A DNA stretch of 64,000 nt from Amphiura filiformis (taxonomy: Eukaryota > Echinodermata > Ophiuroidea > Amphilepidida > Amphiuridae), in contig NW_027305495.1 in the NCBI RefSeq assembly GCF_039555335.1, positions 248,001 through 312,000 on the forward strand, in the 5' to 3' direction. The notes below the pieces were generated by a model that worked only from the letters and a program-made list of their open reading frames with translations, made no database searches and was not told the DNA's origin. Shown piece after piece: positions 1 to 11,270 of the stretch (the first letter of the stretch is position 1; each line of letters begins with the position of its first letter). The translations under genes were made by a program, and so were the position numbers.

Positions 1-333
1 ACGAGAGACATTGCATCACATGAAATGAACTGATGACATCTACATGTACCTGTTCTCATTTTCTTATGTCAAGGCATGCAGTGAATAAGGTCACAGCTCA
101 AGTCTAGATATGTCGTTGCTTGTCACATCACATACATAGCTATAAGGTCAATACCATGTTAAACAATGTTACTGAAATGATTGGCATGTAAATTTCACCA
201 AAATTAAAACTTTTGTGTCTTCATAAAAATGCCCTTTTAGTAAGGAAAATTAATTTAGCAATCAGTGAGGCTTAATCTAAAACCAGAATAAGATAGCTCA
301 GTATGTGAAACACTTTTGTCTGTTTTCTTATAG
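1..333. other. AT-rich non-coding stretch (possible intron end)
   Basis: I see no coding signal here. The stretch ends in a pyrimidine-rich run followed by TAG (positions 331-333) that would serve as a splice acceptor for the possible exon at 334-412, so it may be the end of an intron of a gene lying to the left. Confidence 0.3.
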
Positions 334-412
334 ATCAGTATGTGATGTGATGGATGATGAGACTGACAGTTTAGAGAGAGATATGTGTTTACGCTACACA
401 GTAGACAGATAA
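334..412 (+). CDS. Possible terminal exon of an unidentified gene
   Basis: A polypyrimidine tract and TAG acceptor precede an open frame that enters in phase 1 and runs 25 codons to TAA at 410-412. The peptide is acidic and then mixed (it includes DVMDDETDSLERDMCLRY). An AATAAA polyadenylation signal lies downstream at 698-703, as expected for a 3' untranslated region. I do not recognise the protein, and so short an open frame can arise by chance. The acceptor-stop-AATAAA order is the only support. Confidence 0.25.
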
Positions 413-884
413 TTGAATTAGGTCTATTGTGATTTGAGATATGTGCAAAAAAGGGAGAAGAACAATTAATATATTAAAAATGTGCCAAACAGCGATGCCT
501 TACTTTGCTCTATGTTGTGAGTTATTGATATAGAGTGTAATACATTTGTCAAGGTTGACATAACTTGTGACCATTTGATAATTCAGCAGTAAATATTCAG
601 CAAAAATAGTGATCATTACTTTTTATGTGTGTGCTGTAAATGAAACCTAATATTAATGTAACAAAACACAGTGCCTTAAAGTTCATCATTTTAGTGCAAT
701 AAAGATGCACATGTATAAAAGAAGACATATATTTTAAAGAAAATTATGAATCTTATGATATTGTATAGTATATATAAAAGTTATGTATATAGAAGTTTGT
801 GTGTTTTGATTTTACCCTCTTTGAGAACTCAGGGAGTGAATTGAACTTGAATTAATTCATCTGCTGAATAATTGTGTTGAGCTT
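413..884 (+). other. Possible 3' UTR and flanking non-coding DNA with AATAAA
   Basis: AT-rich, no open frame of note. AATAAA stands at 698-703. If the exon at 334-412 is real, this is its 3' untranslated region up to roughly 720; otherwise it is plain intergenic DNA. Confidence 0.25.
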
Positions 885-1238
885 GGTCTCAGATCTCGGC
901 TCCACTCCTCATCTGATCTTACCCACCTTTGGGTTCCTCACTCTTTTAGAAAGGCTAGGGATGGTGCATATGCCATAGGTGCTCCAAAACTATCTAATGA
1001 GTTCCTCACTGAGGTCAGAGAGGTGGAGTCGGTGTCTGGGTTCAAGTGCATCCTCAAGACTCACCTTTATTCAGCATACTGTTTGTTATTGTGTAATATT
1101 TGGTGCTTATATTGCTTGAGTGATTTTGTATAGTATTACTGCTTGTTTTAGTGTATTTGCTTTATTTGGTGCTTGATTGATTTCGTATGTTTTCTTATAA
1201 GGTGCTCCGTGCTTTGTAGAGCGCCATAGAAATGTTTC

Positions 1239-1281
<43 letters not shown>

Positions 1282-1288
1282 TAATAAC
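885..1288 (+). mobile_element. 3' end of an L2/CR1-type LINE with (AAT)n tail
   Basis: In one + frame from 882 the sequence reads like the extreme C-terminus of a CR1/L2-group reverse transcriptase protein: RSRLHSSSDLTHLWVPHS, then GAPKLSNEFLTEVREVES and FKCILKTHLYSAY. Other members of these families typically end in 'AxxLWNxLPxElRxxxSxxxFKxxLKTxLF'. About 160 bases of untranslated sequence follow, then a simple (AAT)n tail at 1239-1288, the usual 3' signature of these elements. The reverse transcriptase core is missing, so this is a 5'-truncated, dead copy. Confidence 0.7.
1239..1288 (+). repeat. (AAT)n microsatellite, LINE tail
   Basis: About fifteen AAT units with one late interruption. 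Its position directly after LINE 3' untranslated sequence marks it as the element's tail. Confidence 0.9.
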
Positions 1289-2004
1289 ATCTCTTAACAA
1301 GAACTTGCATTTAGGTTCAAACTAGGATAGTACAACCAGGTCATAGGTCAAAATGACAGACTTGTTTTCCAACTGTTGAATGTTGGGGAGTGATATGGAC
1401 ATTCTGAGTTGAAAATCATTTTGTTATGCATGGGCAATACATTGTATATGTATTATCGACTGATAGCAATTGCTAATCTGATAATTGGTTGGGTCAATAT
1501 GCGAGAACCAAGTTTATTTTAAATGTTTATTTTTGCAGATCTGATATTTGTCAGTCATTGATCATACTGATAAATTTTGCAAAGGGGGGGGGGAGATGCT
1601 TAAAACTGACAGACTGAACAAGTGAGAGTGGGAGGGCGAGGGAGAAAGAGAGGGAGAGACAACAAGACGATGAACACAAGTGGAGAGAGAGAAGGGGCCG
1701 GGAAGGGAGAGGGGAGACTGATTCGGAGGGGGAGGAAGCGAAATAAGAAGAGATACATTGATGTGAAAAAAGTCAGGAGGGAAGGGCGACACTGCAACCT
1801 TGCACAGGCCCGTAGCTAGGCTTTATTGGGGTGTAACCAGCTCTAAAGTGGACCTTTTGTGATTTAAGGGCTGAATTTCAAAATTTTACAGAAAAAAATG
1901 GACCTTTTCATTCAGATTGGCATTTTGTCACATTAATGTGAACCAGCTTAACAACATCAAAGGCCTATTCTAATATAGGTATAAGAGTACATGAGCAAGT
2001 CCGG
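1289..2004. other. Non-coding, with a polypurine tract
   Basis: No gene seen. From about 1618 to 1745 the + strand is almost all G and A (GGGAGG, GAGAGA runs), a polypurine/polypyrimidine tract; the open frames on both strands there come only from this low complexity. A G8 run lies at 1584-1592. Confidence 0.6.
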
Positions 2005-2190
2005 CGCTAGACCACTAAAACACTGGTGTTCCATAATCTTGTCTTATCCAGCCTTTATTGACAACAGGCATCTACCTCTATTGAAATAAGCTGATGGTAC
2101 TTCAAATTTAACATTGAATTCAAGCTACAGATCATCTTGCATAATCCCTTGCATTTTCGCTTCTGAACAATAGACTAACCGAAACTGAAA
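2005..2190 (-). repeat. Dispersed repeat, inverted copy of 57760-57935
   Basis: The order of words here (GACCACTAAAACAC, then TCCATAATCTTGTCTTATCC, then CTCTATTGAAATAAGC, then CTGAACAATAG) recurs in reverse complement at 57760-57935. This shows a dispersed family with at least two copies in the window. No protein is encoded; class unknown. Confidence 0.7.
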
Positions 2191-2228
2191 AGATAAAAAA
2201 GACCCTAAGCACAATACTGGACAATCAG

Positions 2229-2707
2229 CGTGTTTATAGTGAATATACCGCATTTTGAGTATACCGTATACGATAATCCTTGTATATATACTGATACCCT
2301 TGCTGTTTATAGTGAGACACAGTTACCGCACTAATTATATACCAACTAACATTATCGTACATTTGCAATGACCCCGAGGTCACACAGGGAATGTGTAAAT
2401 ATTGTGGCGCGAGCTATAAACAGCCCATTCAACAATATGATCATGGCGGTCAACATGTAGCTTCTGTATTGATAATGTCCTGCGCGCATCCTAAGCATCA
2501 TGAAGAAGCTCCTACTTCCGGTAATACTGCACACAATTTATACTGGTGTGTTTATCTAGCGACAATATCCTTCGGTTGAGAAGGATATCGATGTACCGTA
2601 CATACATATACTGCTAGTGTTTATAGTGGGCAAGTATCCGGATAGTTTCTAACCGGATAGAAATAATACCGCAATGTACCGCACATCTGCTCCCACTATA
2701 AACACAC
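2229..2707. mobile_element. Foldback/MITE with GTGTGTTTATAGTG ends
   Basis: The left end GCGTGTTTATAGTGAATATA and the reverse complement of the right end (GTGTGTTTATAGTGGGAGCA) match for about 14 bases. The word TTTATAGTG recurs inside at about 2306 and 2618. Nothing coding is seen. This is a non-autonomous inverted-repeat element of unknown superfamily. Confidence 0.55.
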
Positions 2708-4054
2708 TCAATGTAGTTAAACATTTGACAGTACAACAGTGCAAGATTTTTCTTTAAAATATATACCAAAATTAATGTATAAATTTTACTGTAAATATCT
2801 CTGTTTTATCTAGTTTTTAAGGGCTCACTGCACTCTGGTTGTTTTTCTTCCCGCAATTAGTACAGACAGGTCCAGCTTTGATAGTTGCTTGTAAATATTG
2901 CAATGAAAATTGAACCAAAGTCACTAGTGTGATGTAATTAGGCACTAATATAGTATAGGATCCACAATTTATAAGCTACCCTTTAATAACGCTTTTTGAA
3001 AAAATCAAAATAAAGTATTTTATGAAATGTAAAAAGGTATGGGTATCTTTATTTGTTCTACACATCTGGACCAATTTATTGCATCATGCATCATTGTGTG
3101 TAGTCACAATGGTTCATTATTTTTAAAAAGGCTATTTTAAAAGTATCATCTGAGTCCATACAAATACAGTAGGCCAGGCCTTTTCATGTTTGTTACGGAA
3201 AGTTGACTGCTATGAACTAAAGTGCACCCGTAATTTCAAATGTATGAACTATATATATATATATATATATATATAGTGCAAATGACAAAATCAATGCACC
3301 GACCTTCGTGCATTGTGATGGGAAAAATGAAATGGCAAGTTCGCATCTGTGCATGAAACGCACGTATGAAAGGTCACCTGCTATTGGTTCATTGTCTCAT
3401 GAATATTAATACTGTTTATGAATAATGAATAAATTACATTTTTTACATGATATTGTTGATGTTTACATACCTTGTAATAACTGTTTGATATTAGGTTTGG
3501 GAGGGATCCCTCTGAATTCCATTCTGTATAAAACTCAATAAAGAACAATACTCACAATATTGATTAGCAAGCCCGCAATAACATGATTTACAATATATAA
3601 TTAATACAATATAACATAATTTCAGAAACATACATTTTTTTTGAGTCAAATATTTTCTTGATCTCATAATTTGTTTCTCAACTTTTATCTTCATAATGTC
3701 AACTTATTCTGAAATACTGACATAATTCAATCAACTTAATCTACTTTTTGCCAATTTTATACTGTAATTTGACATCACAAAATTATTATGTTTCTGAAAT
3801 TATGTTATGATGATATTGTATTAATAATATGACTCAAAACATGATGAAGGTCATTCAAGATCATCAGGGGTCATCCAAAGGTCAAACTAGCTTCTTAGAT
3901 AAATTATTATTAAACTTAATATCGACATTTATCACGATGTTGACAATTTTGGCTACAGTAATTTCAATGTCATCAGAGGTCATTTCAAAGTCACGGCTAG
4001 ATTTCGTAGCTTTATACGGCTGCAATATATCTAGTTACCTAGCTGGAAGGTTAC
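2708..4054. other. Non-coding AT-rich DNA
   Basis: No gene recognised. Contains an (AT)13 run at about 3250-3275 and a stretch of GGTCA-type words at 3845-3990 (AAGGTCATT, GGGGTCATCC, AAAGGTCAAA, GAGGTCATTT), a degenerate relative of the AGGTCA-rich repeats at 19520, 48159 and 62503. Confidence 0.5.
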
Positions 4055-5841
4055 ACCATATTCATATTCATATTCATATTTTATTTCCATAAAAATCAAA
4101 GACATTACATAAAAAATAATATATATAACAGGTACGGTACAAATGGAGGAAAAGGCTGGAAGACCAAAAAGGTCTGAAAGTTGGCCTTTCCCTGAAATCA
4201 AATGAAATTAACAAAATAAATCAACATCACATAACATCACCAAAAGACAAGGGAGGGGGGGGGGGGGTGCTCACGGAAAAGATTAGTTATATATAGAGAT
4301 CAGTTTTGTTTTGAATTGATTGCGGAAATGTTTAACAGATTTTGAAGCTTTCAGATTTTTATCTAAAGAATTCCAAAGAATGGGACCTCTTGTACGTATG
4401 GCATGATCAGAAAAGACTTTCTTATTTTTGGTTAGATTAGGTCATTTACATATCGTGTCTTGTAGTTATGTATAAATGAACATGGCAGCTCATTTATAGA
4501 GTGCCTGTACTGTTTGTACATGCATGAATGTACCTAATTCCAGTGTGTACATATCTTCAACTTTTAATATGTTATAATTAGCAAACAATGGCGCTGTGTG
4601 GTCTCTATAGTGAACGTTTGCCACCGTTAAATAGCCCATTTTTGAATTTTTACAATTTTATTTAAGTAAGTTTTACATGTATTTCCCCATAAAAGTACTC
4701 CATAATTTAAACACTTCCCTGATTTAAATAAGGCAATATTAACGTACAATAAAGTGTAAATAAAATACGACTTGGAACAAAATGTTTCAATTTATTCATT
4801 ACACCAACATTTCTTGAAATTGTTCTAGATACGCAATCTATGTGACATTTCCAAGTGCGACATTCGTCTATTAGTACACCAAGGAATTTAGTTTGATGCA
4901 CTATTTCTAAAGTCGTGTGATCAAGTGTGATTTGCAGGTCTTGATTCATCAATGTCATTTTGGGTGTGCCAAGTATCATGTAATTTGTTTTGGTAGCATT
5001 AATTGACAATTTATTAGCTTTAAACCAATTGCTTACTTCATTTAACTCTTCATTAACAAGGTTTGTCTGGCGTTCTACGTTTTTATGGGAGTATAAAATG
5101 GTGGTATCGTCTGCAAAAAGGACGAATTCGAGTACTTTAGATGCATTCGAGTATAAATTGACATAGAGTATAAATAGAAGTGGCCCCAGTATGGATCCTT
5201 GTGGAACACCGCATATAATATCGTGTGATTCTGATTCATAAGAATTATAAACGTATTGTTTTCTGTTACTTAGATAATTTCTGAACCATTCTAACACAAT
5301 ACCACGAAAGCCATAGTGTTCTAATTTATGTAAGAGTATGTTATGATCGATTGTATCAAAGGCTTTTGATAAGTCCAGAAATATTCCAATAGTCGCTTTC
5401 GTTTCTTTCAACTGCTGCAGTAACTTTGTCTACCATTTGCTCTATAGCCATAAAGGTGGAATGTTTTGACCGAAAGCCAAATTGTTTGGGGTTAAGGATT
5501 CGCTTATTGTCAATGTAATCCGTACATCTGTTAAAAAGCAACCTTTCAAGATTTTTTGAAAAACACGGTAGGAGAGAAACTGGACGATAGTTTGAGAATG
5601 CCTCAGCATCATCTTTTTTGTATAATGGTATGACTTTTGCTATTTTTAATTTATCAGGAACAATCCCAGTAGACATAGACAAATTAAATATCATATTAAG
5701 AGGTTTAGCACCCGGGTTTAGCAATTTCATTACACACTTTTTTAATGATTAGATTGCCAATATTGTCATGGCCTCCACCTTTGTTTATGTCGAATTTATC
5801 AATTATTTTTACAATATCGGATTCAACAATAGGCTTTATAT
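4055..5841 (-). mobile_element. LINE A, 3' part: reverse transcriptase domain and tail
   Basis: Decayed non-LTR retrotransposon of the CR1/Jockey superfamily. From right to left it reads GHDNIGNLIIKKV (finger region), NYRPVSLLPCFSKNLERL, KQFGFRSKHST, then GIFLDLSKAFDTIDHNILL (motif A), CGVPQGSILGPLLF (motif B), the catalytic LFADDTTIL (motif C, about 5107-5118) and FLGVLIDECRTWK (thumb). A frame break lies near 5400. More frameshifts follow after 4707, yet the conserved C-terminus (FSDHAIRT, GPILWNSLDKNLK) is legible at 4441-4287. The untranslated end finishes in a short ATATGA-type repeat (4055-4090). Its 5' continuation lies at 8276-8640, beyond an inserted element. Confidence 0.85.
4707..5411 (-). 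pseudogene. Reverse transcriptase (palm and thumb) of LINE A
   Basis: This open frame of 234 residues has the palm motifs A, B and C of a non-LTR reverse transcriptase (DLSKAFDTIDH, GVPQGSILGPLL, FADDT) and the thumb motif KFLGVLIDE. One oddity is LYVNLYSN where relatives have a 'YVND' motif. It ends in a premature stop after LILPYLNQGSV. The protein would prime reverse transcription of its own RNA at a nicked target. With the 5' part in another frame, this copy cannot make a full product. Confidence 0.85.
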
Positions 5842-8275
5842 GGTTGAATCCAACCAAAAGTGTCCACGGGCCAAAAATAAAAGTCCGAAATAAAAATGTC
5901 TCCACAATTTTTTTCTTTTGCCCATTGATTGATGACATATTGGCCTTATAGGAACCAAAAGTGCCATTACTAATCTTGAAAAATAAATCCAGGACGTGTG
6001 ATAGTAAATGTGATATCAAAACCCAATGTTACCTACGAATACCACTAGGATGCTTTCACTATCGCAATACTAATCAACCTAAAACAAATGGAATATTCCC
6101 ATTAACGCTTTTTTTTTTTTGTAATGTAGACCACAGGGTGTCAAGAAAATGCTAGTTCAATCAGAAAATATTTGTTTTTATTTTTATAACACGATCAATA
6201 TGATCTTTGTCAATCTATGCTAGTTTATTTTTGAAAATGAAGTTTAGGTCAGTTTCTGTATTTTATTTATCAAATGAGTATGAATCAATTTACACATCGT
6301 ATAAGAACGAGTAGGATATATGTTTTCAAGAATATTAGGAATTATACGCATACACCTAACGCTTTATACAATGAAAAGGTGAAGAAACCCCGAGTATTCG
6401 TAGGGTAACATGAGCGATTTAACAATATCTATATTGAGTTTAGAGGTTTAAATTTGGCTATTATGGTAATGAATTAATAAAATGGTAGTTTTAGATCTCT
6501 TTCAGATGGTACGTCCAAATGAATAAAGCCTATTACCTTAGATCAAAATTTTTTGATGCTTTTAGCAAGATTTTGACCACTTCATTTTGATATACAAGTA
6601 GTTAATCAGCAATTTTACATAATAAATAATTGTTGAATGAATCCGTATATGGGTAATAATAGTGTCCTGGGGTACCGCTTAAAGTTTTTGACAATTAATT
6701 TCCATTGGTAGGGACACTTCATTACACATGTCATGTATTATGCTGTATTCGTAAGTAACATTTCAGTATTTGTAGGTAAGAATTAGACTTTTGGTGGATA
6801 TCGCAATCAAAACTTCATTTTATAAAGCACTTTGAATGTAATATTTTCTTTATGTGCGTTTATTGATACTTAAGACCCTATCATGTATTAATAATGTCGG
6901 TTCACAGCGGTTGAAAGAGGATTGAAGTAAGAAACAAAGGCACTAAAGTGACTTTAATTTGCTTAATTGCACACAAATCGCTTAAAACCGTTATTGCAGA
7001 CTTGTGAAGTCCATCTTGGAGTTAGTTACGTCTTGTGGCCTTTCGTTTGAGGGCAACTATAATTAGCTTTATACTTGGGTCCACCACTGTGTTGTCTAGA
7101 TCATGAGACAATGAGAAAAGTCGTTTTTGTTCATGGTATTCGTAGGTAAACTTCGCGAAAACGTCAAAAAATACCTTCGAATAAACCAATTTGGACACAA
7201 ATTACTCAGAAACCAGAAGGTCGGTAAACGTTTAAAATGAAACACACATGACAGCTGACAAATCCAAGTATTTATCCCCTTCTAATCTTCTTCGAATCTG
7301 ATTTTTCTTTCAAATGAGCAGACCGTCGTCTATTTCAGTACATATTTTTCAACAATTAAGCCGTATTCGGTTTTGCATGGTGGGCATGTATGTGAATTCG
7401 CAACTTTCATTGACATATGATTTGATAGCAAACATACAGGCCTTCGTTATGTACCAATATGGGCATTGGCATGAATGGCGGTGTTTCACAATACTGTCAT
7501 GATGTCAAATTGTATTCGTAGGTAATATTCGGTTACCGAAATTTACCTACGAATACTTGCTTTTATTGTTGACATCTCAGAAATATTTAAACGCAGGCTT
7601 TTGAAACTTGGTAGAAATAAAGAGTGTATTACCCTGCACCTATTCCTTAACTATTGTTTACTATTCTCTCACTTTGTGGAAATGACACAGCTTTTAACAT
7701 GTATTCGGAGGTAATGCATATTTTTTACCAAACCTACCTTTGTGCCATTTAGAATTTCTGGCAGCTAAACACAATAATAAAGATGTCCGAATACAATGCA
7801 TTTCAGTATTGGACATATCAAAGCTTGTATCAATTGCACATTTATTAGTGATTTCCATTTTTAAAGATATATCTAGTGCTATGAAAAATTGTATTCGTAG
7901 GTAATGTAAAAAATACCACTCAAAAAATGATCACAAAAATTCATAATTATGTACAAATATGTGAAAAATTGAACAGGCAATCTTTGAATACACGCCTTAC
8001 AGGAAATCAATTTAGATTCAATCCAATGACTTCTTTTCATAACTGATTTAGATGTTTTTAAAAATACCTTAAGAAATATTTTGAAAAAATGGGTAAAAAT
8101 AGCATGTTTTGGGGTCTCTGTGTCTAAATTTTTCACAGAAGGGGGTCTTATTATATATGGCGCGAAGCTTATGATCAAGGCGAATAAACACAATATAAAA
8201 ACGAATGTCAATTGATTAATACTTTTAAGTTATGGCCCTGAACATGCCGTGTACACTTTTCGTTGGATTCGACCA
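5842..8275. mobile_element. 2.4-kb inverted-repeat element inside LINE A
   Basis: The ends match in inverted orientation over 29 bases with three mismatches: left TGGTTGAATCCAACCAAAAG and on, right (reverse complement) TGGTCGAATCCAACGAAAAG and on. TA lies on both sides (5840-5841 and 8276-8277). Counting one TA as duplicated puts the broken LINE reading frame back in register, so this is a real insertion into LINE A. The first 16 bases are themselves nearly palindromic. The interior is AT-rich, has no recognisable transposase, and carries nine copies of a motif like GTATTCGTAGGTAA. A TA target and short ends suggest a Tc1/mariner-type or other TA-targeting non-autonomous element; the family is not recognised. 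Confidence 0.75.
6029..7905. repeat. Nine spaced copies of GTATTCGTAGGTAA
   Basis: Copies on the + strand at 6394 (one inserted G), 6745, 6766, 7136, 7512, 7701 and 7891, and in reverse complement at 6029 and 7543. The 7512 and 7543 copies form an inverted pair around AATATTCGGTTACCGAAATT. Spacing is mostly 150-380 bases. All lie inside the 5842-8275 element and none was noticed outside it, so they belong to the element. Confidence 0.8.
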
Positions 8276-8640
8276 TATACATACTACTGGTCTTGTTCTC
8301 ACTGAGATAAGCGAAATATTGCTTTCCTGTGTTTTGGATACTTGATGCAAGCTTAGGGCCTACGTTTACGAAAAAGTCATTGAACTGATTTGATATTTCT
8401 TTAGGATTGGTAATAGAACTGCCATCTTCAGCTTTAAATTTGCTCTGTGCAAATTGTTTCTTTCCTGGTCCAATAATATTATTAATTGTTTTCCATGTTT
8501 GCTTCATATTATTTTTAGCATGCTCAAATTTGGAAAAGAAGTATTTGCGTTTTGATTTTCGAATAAGCATTTGCAACTTATTTTTATATGTTTTGAATAT
8601 TTGGATTTTTTGTCGTTTGGAGATTGAATGTATTGTTTAT
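8276..8640 (-). mobile_element. LINE A, 5' part (linker before the RT domain)
   Basis: This minus-strand frame reads FKTYKNKLQMLIRKSKRKYF, HAKNNMKQTWKTINNIIGPG, then a stretch with ISNQFNDFFVNVGPKL and YFAYLSENKTSSMY. That is the usual linker between endonuclease and reverse transcriptase in CR1/Jockey-group LINEs ('NNMKQTWKxIN', 'FNxFFxxVGPxLA'). The next residues of the same protein resume at 5841 across the inserted element. The 5' end is lost somewhere between 8640 and 8795. Confidence 0.8.
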
Positions 8641-8795
8641 ACACCCCAGCTAGGTACTCTAATCCTATCCGTTCTTTCTGCTTTCTGCTTTCTTCTTTCT
8701 GGCATTTTTTTCTCAAAATTCTTCTTCTGCCACAAGCAACATAACAGGGTGACGCCATTTGCACACATGCATTGTTATTACCATGTGACTTTAGG

Positions 8796-9195
8796 GTGTT
8801 CACAGATTTGGGCTCTTATAGACCATGATGTTAAGGTGGATATTGTGACGATCATCAAGTTTGTCCCACTTCAAGGTATTTTATAGAAGAACATCAGTGG
8901 AATATCTGCGTTGGAGACCAAGAATTTTTTTGCCAGCAGTATTTTGTTACCTGTCAAGTGTTTTCAGTAGGATCTTACCATCATTTCCTCACACTGAGTC
9001 GCGGTAGTCCATGTGAGGTAAAATAAGAGCTTTATACAGGAGATTGAGGGTTTTTTGAGGTAAAACCGAATCTGCGCAGCAGACCATTACATTTTAGAGA
9101 TTTCGTTATCTTGGTCATTCCAGTTTAGGGCCGGATCTAGCCAAACACCCAGATACTGGAATTTATACACATTTTCAATTAAAGCATTATTTATA
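8796..9195 (-). mobile_element. LINE B, C-terminal part
   Basis: Read on the minus strand, this holds the thumb and C-terminal part of an L2/CR1-group LINE protein in several frames: NVYKFQYLGVWLDPALNWND (9185-9115), then LLYKALILPHMDYRDSVWGN and LKWDKLDDRHNIHLNIMVYK near the lower end, followed by a stop at about 8796. The upstream part of the same element resumes at 10049, beyond the mariner-like insertion. Frameshifts make it a pseudogene. Confidence 0.7.
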
Positions 9196-10048
9196 CAGGG
9201 TGTCCCAGAGAAAATTACCGGGCGAATGAATTTGGACGTAAGTCGAGAAATAGACATCAGAATCCAAAAATAAAAAATTCGCATGTAGCCCATCTTATTC
9301 TGCATCTTATACGCTAATTTTACTGGAATCGGTTGATTGATTGCCAAGAAATGAGCGATTACATAATGCATGCGACAATTCACTTCATTCCAAGTTTGAA
9401 AGAAAACACTTAATTAGGTTTTGTTTAAATTTGAAAACCCGCACGATATTGAAAATGGAAGCTTGCATGTAAGATGATGCTTGTTACTTGTAAATATCCT
9501 TTTTCGTTAATGTTGATATAAATGTTGCATAAAGAATTATTGCATAAAGAATTCCAGCTAGCTTAAAAAAATTCTCACACACGTTAATGTTTTTGGATTA
9601 TTTCCAAGAAATTGTAATGCAAAGTGTAAATCTTTTAAATTTCAACATTCAAGTTGCATGGTATCAAAAATCACACGTTAAGCTGTAAACTCTTGATCAT
9701 TGTCATTCTTAGCTCAAATGTTCTTTTGGAAAGTTAAAATATTATTTGCACAACCTAAAGAATTAAAGTTGGAAAGCAGAAATCAAAGTTTTCGTGGACA
9801 AACTGTTATTTATCTTCAGTGAAAGCGTGAATAACATAACGCCGTCGGATTGTAAAATAGATAATGTGGACTAAATTGAAGGCGATACACAAACTTTAGG
9901 AAGCGATGAGCGAGTATGAAAAAAGTGCCTGTTGATCAAACTTGGAATGAACTGCATTGATGTGCGCATTAAATTTTTGGATTTTAATGTCTAATTCTCG
10001 ACTTACGTTCAATTTTATTTACTCGGTATTTTTTTCTGGGACACCCTG
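9196..10048. mobile_element. Mariner-like non-autonomous element, 853 bp, in LINE B
   Basis: The left end begins CAGGGTGTCCCAGAGAAAAT; the reverse complement of the right end begins CAGGGTGTCCCAGAAAAAAA. The inverted similarity continues about 60 bases (both have ACGTAAGTCGAGAA). TA flanks each side (9194-9195 and 10049-10050), the duplication typical of Tc1/mariner transposons. It interrupts LINE B between the residues DDLKLY and the next palm/thumb segment. No transposase frame survives, so it is a deletion derivative or MITE. Its CAGGGTG ends resemble those of the element at 22546-23432. Confidence 0.85.
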
Positions 10049-10816
10049 TATACAGCTTCAAATCATCATTTTTACGATACATTTTTTGTTGAGTACATAA
10101 AAGCATAGCCTTGGTTTTTTTTACATTGAGGGTGAGATAATTTTTGTTAAGCCACTTAGCAACCTTACTGATTTCTGTCATTGATGTCACTGACAGACTT
10201 ACCCTTAACAAAAATAGCAGTGTCATCAGCATATAAGGTGACTTTAGAGTTAGTGTCAGTGACAACATTGGCAAGGTTATTTATGTATCACCTATTTTAG
10301 TAACCTGTTGACGATCAGAAAGGTAAGATTCAAACCATCTGAGTTCATGGCCATGCACACCAAAACTCTCTGAAGTTTATGAAGAAGGACTTTGTGGTGC
10401 ACTGTATCGAAAGCCTTCTTCAGATCTAAGAAGATGACGCCCGTGTAAAGCCCAGAGTTGAAGTTGTCGAACAAATACTCTGTGACCTCCAGAAAGCAAG
10501 TTTGGGTAGAGTGCATGGCCCTGAGCCCTGATTGGTTTGAAGACAATAGATTGTTATCAGAGACATATTTGTAAATTTGGCCATGAACCAATTTTTCAAA
10601 AACTTTCATGCAGGAAGGGATCACCGACTGAAATGGGCCTATAATTACTGGTGTCGAGATGATCCCCTCCTTAAATATGGGGGAGACGCTACTCTTTTTC
10701 CAGGCTGATGGGACAACAACAGAGGAAAGACTGATATTCATGATGTAGCCCAAAGGTCTACATAGCTGCGCAAAACCAAACTTGAGGAGCTTTGGGCTGA
10801 TGTTATCCAATGCTAT
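10049..10816 (-). mobile_element. LINE B, reverse transcriptase part with motif B deleted
   Basis: The minus strand reads ISPKLLKFGFAQLCRPLGYI, VPSAWKKSSVSPIFKEG, VFEKLVHGQIYKYV, then motif A VIFLDLKKAFDTVHHKVLL, and YADDTAIF (motif C, about 10224-10238) followed by VAKWLNKNYLTLNVKKTKAM. Between 10275 and 10300 the text jumps from the region before motif B directly to the residues after it, so the PQGSxLGP box is missing (an internal deletion of roughly 100 bases or more). It is a dead copy of the L2/CR1 group. The 5' side is cut off by satellite DNA at about 10817. Confidence 0.75.
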
Positions 10817-11270
10817 CAAATGACTCCAGGACACGTGATCGGTCTGGAAAAGTGGCTTTTATAATATATATGAGAATTCTGGGAAAGCACGAATGTTTTA
10901 AAATTGAGACTTTTTTTTGTGTCAAAAATGTTTAAAATGTCTAAATGTCTAAAACGGTGTCGAATGTCTAGAAATAGTTTCAAATGACTCCAGGACACGT
11001 GATCGGTGTAGGAAGGTGGATTTTAGATCGAAATTCTGCGAAATAGCGAATGTCTAGTTTCTAATCTCAAATGTCTAAAAATGCATTGGGGGATCTTAAA
11101 TTTTCGAAAGTAAAAAATTGTGTCATATGAGTCCAGGACACGTGATCGCTGTAGAAGAGTGGTATTAGTTCAAAATTCTGCGAAATAACGAATGTCTAAA
11201 AATTGAGATTTTATGGTCAACATTTTTCGAATGTCTATTATAGTGGTGTCGAATGTCTTAAAATTGTTAC
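10817..11270 (+). repeat. Satellite, three units of about 150 bp
   Basis: Three tandem units each start near CCAGGACACGTGATCG (10826, 10987, 11132) and continue with GAATGTCTAAAA words. Units vary from about 145 to 165 bases. Related sequence (CCAGAACACTTGATCGATAC, TTTTGAATGTCCAAAA) recurs at 15248-15525 and 17862-17975, so this is a dispersed satellite family. Confidence 0.75.

Noticed and set aside
1562-1819. Pro/Ser-rich or Arg/Gly-rich small proteins
   Set aside because: They come from a polypurine tract read in both directions; low complexity and no homology.
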